7,212 bases of DNA. Origin: Candidatus Binatia bacterium. GTDB lineage: Bacteria; Desulfobacterota_B; Binatia; UBA9968. This document shows, piece after piece, positions 1-4,605 of this stretch. The stretch is taken from assembly GCA_025922795.1 (NCBI GenBank), contig JAICHC010000133.1, positions 1-7,212 on the forward strand, in the 5' to 3' direction. The notes beneath the pieces were generated by a model. It was given only the letters and a program-made list of their open reading frames with translations, did no database searches and had not been told where the DNA came from. The position numbers and the translations under genes are program-made. Numbering within the stretch: position 1 is the first letter of the stretch; each line of letters opens with the position of its first letter.

Positions 1-1
1 C

Positions 2-634
2 GCCGAGCGAAATCTGCCGTGTCTTAAATTGGCTGAGCCCGATTCGCTCGCACCCGGCCAACCCGTGGTTATGATCGCCAGCAGTGGACAAAACGGCAGG
101 CGGGTCATGGGTGGCTATGTTTCATCGCTCGAAGGCTACGATGGCCAGTGGGAGTACATGATCGACAAGAGCATCCGCGTGACCGCCTTCAATCCCGGTT
201 TCGGCGGCGGCACGCTGGCCAACTTTCGCGGCGAGTTAGCCGGCGTCGTCTCGCTCAATTTAAATGAAGTGGGCAAATTTTCGCTGGCGATTCCAATCGA
301 GTATTACCGGACTTACGAGCAGGAATTGAAACAGTACGGTCAGGTGCGCAGCCGCCCGCAAAGGCCCTGGCTGGGAATTTACCCGCAGGCGATGGCGGGC
401 CATGTCATCGTCGGCGGGGTTGTGCCCAACGGCCCCGCGGCGAAATCCGGCCTGCAACAAGGCGACATCATTCTGACCGTCGAAAGAAAAGAGATCCGCA
501 CGCGCCAGGAACTTTACCAAGAAATGTGGCGCAAACGGCCAGGCGAACGGATTTCTTTGCGAGTTCTGCGGGATGATCAGTCTTTTGATCTGGAAGTGGT
601 CGGCGGCAACCGTGCCGACCGTTACCGTTCCTAG
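2..634 (+). CDS. Trypsin-like/PDZ (HtrA/DegP-type) protein, 3' part, catalytic Ser replaced
   Basis: The frame is open to the left edge, so this is the C-terminal 210 residues of a longer gene; a TTG at 29 is only an internal codon. The first ~90 visible residues match the second half of an S1C protease barrel (NLPCLKL strand, GQPVVMIAS turn, then NPGFGGGTL). In active HtrA proteins that last motif is NPGNSGGPL with the nucleophilic Ser; here the aligned codon (203-205) is GGC, Gly. About residues 120-205 form a PDZ domain (WLGIYPQ, GPAAKSGLQQGDIIL, PGERISLRVLR), which normally binds C-terminal or unfolded peptides. HtrA proteins act in the periplasm, but the signal peptide and the His/Asp of the triad lie outside the window. 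The protein is probably a non-proteolytic chaperone or scaffold, or a decaying protease. The HtrA-PDZ family call is fairly secure; loss of activity is inferred. Confidence 0.8.
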   Translation, partial: AERNLPCLKLAEPDSLAPGQPVVMIASSGQNGRRVMGGYVSSLEGYDGQWEYMIDKSIRVTAFNPGFGGGTLANFRGELAGVVSLNLNEVGKFSLAIPIEYYRTYEQELKQYGQVRSRPQRPWLGIYPQAMAGHVIVGGVVPNGPAAKSGLQQGDIILTVERKEIRTRQELYQEMWRKRPGERISLRVLRDDQSFDLEVVGGNRADRYRS

Positions 635-989
635 TCGGCGCCTCGGAGTTTTTGGTCTTGCCTTGCCGGTCACCCTGATCGCAAGCGCCGATGTGTACGC
701 TCCCGGTTCATCGTTGATCAGCGCCAGGTCGCTTTCCTGCAAATCCCCCAACTTGACGTTGGCTCCGCCTTTTTCAGCTTTTGTCCTGTCATCCACTTTC
801 TCGCACACTTTACCTTTACGTTCCGTCTGAAAGGTGAGCGTGCGCCGGCCCGCGGCGCTGATCACGCCCTGCACCTCGGCTGCGCTGGCTTGGGCGCGGA
901 TTGTTTCCCCGGGCCGCAACCCACGCAAAAGCCCTCAACAGCAACCGCTCGACCGGAGAACAGAGCTTCGAACACGTTGAGAATTGCAT
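635..989 (-). pseudogene. Probable frameshifted small exported protein, DUF5666-like beta-barrel domain
   Basis: Between the two plus-strand genes the minus strand codes for a recognisable small domain, about 641-880: AEVQGVISAAGRRTLTF, then KVDDRTKAEKGG, LGDLQ and an ending ALAIRVTGKA. This resembles the repeated-strand pattern of DUF5666-like/OB proteins, usually short secreted proteins of unknown role. The frame has a TGA just upstream of a TTG at 928, so it lacks a proper start. The neighbouring frame supplies a signal-like stretch (ATG at 989, then LLLRAFAWVAA). Removing one base in the GCCCGGGG run near 910 joins the two and places AQASA/AEVQG as a plausible signal cleavage site. At the other end the frame has no stop of its own and runs antisense through the PDZ gene to 260. 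I read this as a decayed gene or one with a sequencing error; boundaries are approximate. The function is unknown. Confidence 0.45.
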
Positions 990-1000
990 GAAAACACCAT

Positions 1001-1005
1001 AGGAG
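1001..1005 (+). promoter_or_regulatory. Ribosome binding site of the thioesterase gene
   Basis: AGGAG lies 6 nt before the ATG at 1012 and fixes that start. No convincing promoter hexamers were found upstream. Confidence 0.8.
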
Positions 1006-1011
1006 TAGCCG

Positions 1012-1437
1012 ATGCAGAGAGGGTCCGCTAAAATCATCAACGTCACACCCTACCGCGTTATCTATGGAGACACCGATCAAATGGGCGTGGTCTACTACGC
1101 GAACTATCTGCGCTGGTTTGAAAAAGGTCGGTCGGAATTCCTTCGCCAGATCGGCCTGCCTTATTCAGTGATCGAACAGAAGGGAGTTCACTTTCCGGTG
1201 GTCGAAGTGACCTGCCGCTACGCGCAATCCGCGCGTTATGACGAGGTCGTCCAAATCGAAACCGAGTTGGCAGAGGTGCGGCGGGCGTCGTTATCCTTCG
1301 ACTACCGAATCCGGCTCGACTCCGAAGATACGATCTTGGCGACCGGAACAACCAAGCACGCGTCGATCGACGCCGCGGGACAGGTCGTTCGCATTCCAAA
1401 AATGCTGCTCGACGCGATCAACGCTGCATCGGCTTAA
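1012..1437 (+). CDS. ybgC: YbgC/4HBT-family acyl-CoA thioesterase
   Basis: This 141-residue protein has the single hot-dog domain length of the YbgC/4-hydroxybenzoyl-CoA thioesterase family, cytosolic enzymes that hydrolyse acyl-CoA thioesters. The signature is at residues 18-34: YGDTDQMGVVYYANYLR, where Asp22 aligns with the catalytic Asp of the family, followed by RWFEKGRSEFLR on the central helix. The remaining strands (VVEVTCRYAQSARYDEVV, LSFDYRI, ATGTTKHASID) follow the usual hot-dog order. In many Gram-negatives ybgC sits with tolQRAB-pal; here no Tol gene is visible, so substrate and pathway are open and the symbol is used at family level. The ATG start is backed by a strong Shine-Dalgarno. 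The gene stands alone on the plus strand and ends tail-to-tail with queG, the two stops sharing TTAA at 1434-1437. Confidence 0.92.
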   Translation: MQRGSAKIINVTPYRVIYGDTDQMGVVYYANYLRWFEKGRSEFLRQIGLPYSVIEQKGVHFPVVEVTCRYAQSARYDEVVQIETELAEVRRASLSFDYRIRLDSEDTILATGTTKHASIDAAGQVVRIPKMLLDAINAASA

Positions 1438-2609
1438 TTCGGCGAGCCCTCCGGCTGTTGACTGAGCAGGGAAATCGCGTCGTTGATTTCGCCCAGAACC
1501 TGGGCGTCGGTTTCGCGCTCGGAGCGGCGTCGCAATGGCGGCAAAGCCAAGCCGCTGCCGATTTCTCCGAGCGCCCAGGCCGCGTGTCCGCGCACCAGCG
1601 CTTCCTCGTCCTCGAGCGCGCCGATCAAGGCGGGAATCGCCTCTGCGCACTTCGAATTGCCGAGGGCAACGGCGACGTTGCGTAAAAAGCCGCGGCGTTT
1701 GGCGCGCAAGATCGGGCTGCCTTTGAAGCGCCGGCGAAATTCACCCTGATCGAGAGACAACAGCGGAATCAATTGCGGCGCATACAACCCCGCTCTCGGC
1801 CGGAAGGCGGGCTCGGCGCTGGTATCCGCCTTCACGTTGTAAGGGCAAACTTCCTGGCAGATGTCGCAGCCGAAAATATGATTGCCGATCAGCGGTCGCA
1901 AATGGCGCGGTATCCAACCCTTGAGCTCAATGGTCAGATACGAAATGCAGCGACGGGCATCGAGAACATAAGGCCCGACAAATGCGCCGGTGGGACAAGC
2001 TTTGAGACACAGCTCGCAACGGCCGCAGCGATCGCGAGTCGGCTGATCATAGACCAGCGGCAAATCGAGAAACAATTCACCTAAGAAAAACCACGAGCCT
2101 TTTTTCGGCGAGATCAGATGGGTATTTTTTCCGATCCAGCCGAGCCCGGCGACACCCGCCAGATCTCTTTCCAGAACCGGCCCGGAGTCGACAAATGCTC
2201 TGCCTTGCACCGGCCCTCGCTGCAATCGTCGGACACAATCGAGCAACGCTTCGAGCTTGCGCTTCATCAGATCGTGATAGTCGTCGCCCCAGGCATAGCG
2301 GGAGATCCAGCCTTTAGGCTTTTGCTCGGCATCGCTCCGGTCAAACGAAGTATAATAATTCATTCCGATCGAGACGACCGAGACGGCCCACGGCACCAGG
2401 GTTTGCGGGTCCTGGCGCAGCGCCGCGGTCCGTTTCATATAATCCAGCTCGCCGGCCAAGCCATCACGCAGCCAACGGGCGAACGATTCTTGGTGCGGCG
2501 GCAGCTTCACCGCGGAAATGCCGACTAGCGCAAATCCGAGTCGTTGAGCTTCTTCCTTGATGCGCAGCGACAACTCGGCAATACTGACACGCTGCTGAGA
2601 AAGACTCAT
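1434..2609 (-). CDS. queG: Epoxyqueuosine reductase QueG with C-terminal HEAT repeats
   Basis: QueG reduces epoxyqueuosine to queuosine in the wobble position of GUN tRNAs, the last step of queuosine synthesis, using cobalamin and two [4Fe-4S] clusters in the cytosol. The 391 residues are a normal full length. Visible motifs are SRYAWGDDYH (103-112) and FVDSGPVLERDLA (139-151), whose Asp141 matches the family's proposed proton donor. GLGWIGKN (155-162) follows. The ferredoxin-like cluster motif is C195-x2-C198-x2-C201-x3-C205, with C221 and a second set C248-x2-C251-x3-C255. Residues about 298-383 form HEAT-like helices (RGFLRNVAVALGN, VRGHAAWALGEIG) that in QueG contact the tRNA anticodon arm. 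The ATG at 2609 has only a weak ribosome site. It is the last gene of the minus-strand series, separated from the DUF2203 gene by 182 nt containing a repeat hairpin, so it may be transcribed separately. Confidence 0.95.
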   Translation of the reverse strand: MSLSQQRVSIAELSLRIKEEAQRLGFALVGISAVKLPPHQESFARWLRDGLAGELDYMKRTAALRQDPQTLVPWAVSVVSIGMNYYTSFDRSDAEQKPKGWISRYAWGDDYHDLMKRKLEALLDCVRRLQRGPVQGRAFVDSGPVLERDLAGVAGLGWIGKNTHLISPKKGSWFFLGELFLDLPLVYDQPTRDRCGRCELCLKACPTGAFVGPYVLDARRCISYLTIELKGWIPRHLRPLIGNHIFGCDICQEVCPYNVKADTSAEPAFRPRAGLYAPQLIPLLSLDQGEFRRRFKGSPILRAKRRGFLRNVAVALGNSKCAEAIPALIGALEDEEALVRGHAAWALGEIGSGLALPPLRRRSERETDAQVLGEINDAISLLSQQPEGSPN

Positions 2610-2652
2610 AGGCTCATCGCACTCAATTGCCTCGCTGCCGTGGGGACGTTTT

Positions 2653-2724
2653 TTGGAGTACTGGAGTGGTGGAGTGCTGGACTAATGGCTTGAAAGCCGA
2701 TACTCCAGTACTCCCGTACTCCAA
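2653..2724. repeat. Imperfect inverted repeat built of 8-bp GGAGTNNT units
   Basis: The left arm holds three contiguous 8-bp units: GGAGTACT (2655-2662), GGAGTGGT (2663-2670) and GGAGTGCT (2671-2678). The right arm holds three matching units in reverse complement: 2699-2706, 2707-2714 and 2715-2722. The arms 2653-2680 and 2697-2724 can pair over about 28 positions, with three mismatches and three G-T wobbles. The interior contains GGCT-TGAA-AGCC (2687-2698), which can form its own short stem competing with the innermost pairs. The element fills the middle of the queG/DUF2203 intergenic region. There is no T-run after the hairpin on either strand, so it does not look like an intrinsic terminator. 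It resembles a dispersed REP-like intergenic palindrome, but only one copy is in this window. Confidence 0.75.
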
Positions 2725-2791
2725 CATTCCTTTGGCTCAGGCGCATGGCAGAGACTTCGGCGCGGATCTCAAACCTGCACCCGCGATCAGC

Positions 2792-3241
2792 TCAGTGGTA
2801 GGACAGCTTGTCGTCCGGATCGGAGCCTTCACTGTCGATCAGCGGCTTACGTCCGGCGAATCCATCCTCGATCCGATGCCAGAAACCCACAGACGGTTCG
2901 CCGAGCTGCCAGCAGAGAAAGACGACTTCCGCGCCAAGCATGCACGGGAAATCGATCAGCCCCTGCTCCACGCCCTTGCACGTACAGCCGTGCGAATTGA
3001 TCTCGTCGACCCAGCCCTGCACCTGGCCGATGAGCTTGGCGATTTCAGCGTCCTGGCGCAACCGGTCCATAAGGTTCGGCGCGTCGGCATCGAGCTGCTC
3101 CCTGCGGATCACGGATTCACTGGCGCCTTTCAAACGCCGGATATTTTCCAAAATTTGTTCCACCAGCGGGCGCAGCTTGGGCAACAAATCGTTGGCTTCG
3201 TTGACGGTGAAAAGCCGCGGAAAATTAGCCGAGGGATCCAT
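2792..3241 (-). CDS. DUF2203 family protein
   Basis: The 149-residue protein matches the DUF2203 pattern. It opens with FTVNEANDLLPKLRPLVEQIL (11-31), a long amphipathic helix. A second helical stretch follows (IAKLIGQVQGWVDEI, 67-81). The conserved core is GCTCKGVEQGLIDFPCML, then VVFLCWQLGEPSVGFWHRIEDGFAGRKP up to 133. No transmembrane segment or signal peptide is seen, so it should be cytosolic. The family has no established function that I know of. Four cysteines (86, 88, 100, 110) and His122 lie in the conserved core, which might point to metal or redox chemistry, but this is speculative. It lies 45 nt downstream of the REC-LpxC gene on the same strand and could be cotranscribed, although no good Shine-Dalgarno precedes its ATG. 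Confidence 0.85.
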   Translation of the reverse strand: MDPSANFPRLFTVNEANDLLPKLRPLVEQILENIRRLKGASESVIRREQLDADAPNLMDRLRQDAEIAKLIGQVQGWVDEINSHGCTCKGVEQGLIDFPCMLGAEVVFLCWQLGEPSVGFWHRIEDGFAGRKPLIDSEGSDPDDKLSYH

Positions 3242-3286
3242 GACGGAAGTCTAACTCTTTGGCGTTGAAGAGTCAGCTTGCGGGGA

Positions 3287-4585
3287 TCAGAGATTCATGC
3301 CGTTACGCAGCTCGCGCAACAAAGCGATGTTGTCCGAATGGCCGGTCATACAGGCCGAGATGGCGCCGCGAATCGGCCGCCCGAGCAGATAAAAATCGCC
3401 GAGAATGTCTAAGATCTTGTGGCGCGCGAATTCATCGGGAAAGCGCAAGTCGGTGTTGATGATTTTGTCTTCGCCGATAAGGATACAGTTGTTGAGCTTA
3501 CCGCCGCCCGCCAGTCCCATCGTCTGGAGCTTCTCGATATCGCGCAGAAACCCAAACGTGCGCGCCGGCGCAATCTCATTCTTAAAAAACTCCGGACCGC
3601 CGTAGCGGTAGGTATGCTCCTGCTCGCCGACGGGCTCGGGATAGCGCAAGCGATAGTGAACCGAGAACGATTCGGCCGGCGCAATACTGATTGACTCGCC
3701 GTTCTTGGACTCGATTTCGTAGCGGCGATCGACCACGATCTCGGCGCAGTCTTCGGCTTGTTCTTCAGTTCCGGCCTCTTCGATGGCTTGACAGAATTCC
3801 AGAGCGGAGCCGTCCATGATCGGCACTTCGCCCTGCACTTTCACCAGCAGATTGGTGATGCCATAGCTGTGCAACACGGCCAGAAAATGTTCGACGGTGC
3901 CGATCGCGAATCCCTTCGACCGCAAGGACGTGGCGTAGCCGGTGGAACCGACGTAATCGAGATGTGCCGGCAAGGTGACATCGCCGGAGATTCCGGCAAA
4001 CGCGATACCGCGGTTGAGCGGCAGCGGATGGAGAATCAAACCGGTCTTTACGCCGGAGTGAAGGCCCTGGCCCGAAAGCACCACGCTCTTTTTCAAAGTT
4101 TTCTGTTTGATCGTCCGTAGCGCGACGGCATTTTTCCGCGTGACCGCAGGTCGTGCCGCGCGTGATTTTCTGGCGCCGCCCGGCTTCTTGGGCGTGCTCG
4201 TTCCCGGCATTTCGCCGAGAGCGCGCTGCACGGTTAACAATAATCCGTCCAAAGAAACCGGCTTTTCGATGAAATCGAAAGCTCCGAATTTAGTCGCGGT
4301 CACGGCGGTGTGAATGTTGCCGTGGCCCGAAACCATGACGACGTTGATTTCCGGTTCCTGGCTCTTGATCTCTTTCAGCAACCCGATACCGTCGACCTGC
4401 GGCATCCAAATGTCGAGCAAAACCAGTTCGGGCCTTTCTTCTTTGATCATTTCGAGCACGCGGGTGCCGTCGGCCGTATCCACGACCCGATAACCCTCGT
4501 CGGCCAGGACTTCGCGTATGGACTCGCGCACGCCGTCTTCATCGTCGACGACCAAAATCGTCTTCTGTAGGGTCACCTCTTGCAC
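3287..4585 (-). CDS. lpxC: Response regulator receiver domain fused to LpxC deacetylase
   Basis: One uninterrupted frame encodes 432 residues with two domains. Residues 7-124 are an NtrX/NtrC-like receiver: acidic pair Asp14/Asp15, phosphoacceptor Asp58 in LLDIWMP, Ser86 in VSGHG and Lys108 in FIEKP are all present. Residues 125-160 are a Lys/Arg/Pro/Ala-rich linker. Residues 161-432 are a whole LpxC, the zinc enzyme that deacetylates UDP-3-O-acyl-GlcNAc in the committed step of lipid A synthesis. Starting at QKTLKKSVVLSGQGLHSG, it keeps TVEH (Glu232 base, His233 ligand), IMDGS, ARTFGFLRDIE, RHKILDILGD (His389 and Asp393 ligands) and TGH416. E. coli LpxC is about 305 residues with no receiver. 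The AAA+ and DNA-binding domains expected after such a receiver are absent. The start is GTG with a strong ribosome site inside the 20-nt gap after the kinase gene. Phosphorylation-dependent control of LpxC activity or stability is inferred. Confidence 0.93.
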   Translation of the reverse strand: MQEVTLQKTILVVDDEDGVRESIREVLADEGYRVVDTADGTRVLEMIKEERPELVLLDIWMPQVDGIGLLKEIKSQEPEINVVMVSGHGNIHTAVTATKFGAFDFIEKPVSLDGLLLTVQRALGEMPGTSTPKKPGGARKSRAARPAVTRKNAVALRTIKQKTLKKSVVLSGQGLHSGVKTGLILHPLPLNRGIAFAGISGDVTLPAHLDYVGSTGYATSLRSKGFAIGTVEHFLAVLHSYGITNLLVKVQGEVPIMDGSALEFCQAIEEAGTEEQAEDCAEIVVDRRYEIESKNGESISIAPAESFSVHYRLRYPEPVGEQEHTYRYGGPEFFKNEIAPARTFGFLRDIEKLQTMGLAGGGKLNNCILIGEDKIINTDLRFPDEFARHKILDILGDFYLLGRPIRGAISACMTGHSDNIALLRELRNGMNL

Positions 4586-4589
4586 CGAT

Positions 4590-4595
4590 CCTCCT
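4590..4595 (-). promoter_or_regulatory. Ribosome binding site of the REC-LpxC gene
   Basis: On the minus strand this reads AGGAGG, 4 nt before the GTG at 4585. The spacing is short but the match to the anti-Shine-Dalgarno is full. It lies entirely in the gap after the kinase stop, supporting translation of the fusion from its own start within a shared message. A second in-frame GTG three codons later has a looser 13-nt spacing. Confidence 0.75.
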
Positions 4596-4605
4596 GCAAA
4601 AAGTT

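Noticed and set aside
977..1002. TTGAGA (977-982) followed by CATAGG as a promoter for the thioesterase gene.
   Set aside because: The spacing is 15 nt and the -10 match is poor, so it cannot be supported.
1477..1715. The C-terminal extension of QueG as an unusual fusion.
   Set aside because: HEAT-like repeats at the C-terminus are a normal part of many QueG proteins.
2653..2724. The hairpin as an intrinsic terminator for the DUF2203 or REC-LpxC transcript.
   Set aside because: On the minus strand the stem is followed by an A-run rather than a T-run, and on the plus strand no T-run follows.
2785..2812. AGCTCAGTGGTAGG at 2789-2802 resembles a tRNA D-arm on the plus strand.
   Set aside because: No matching D-stem 3' side, anticodon arm or GGTTCRA T-loop follows, and the bases are the 3' end of the DUF2203 gene on the other strand.
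2627..3268. A 213-codon plus-strand open frame covering the repeat and the DUF2203 region.
   Set aside because: It runs through the inverted repeat and antisense to a recognised family, with no domain of its own.
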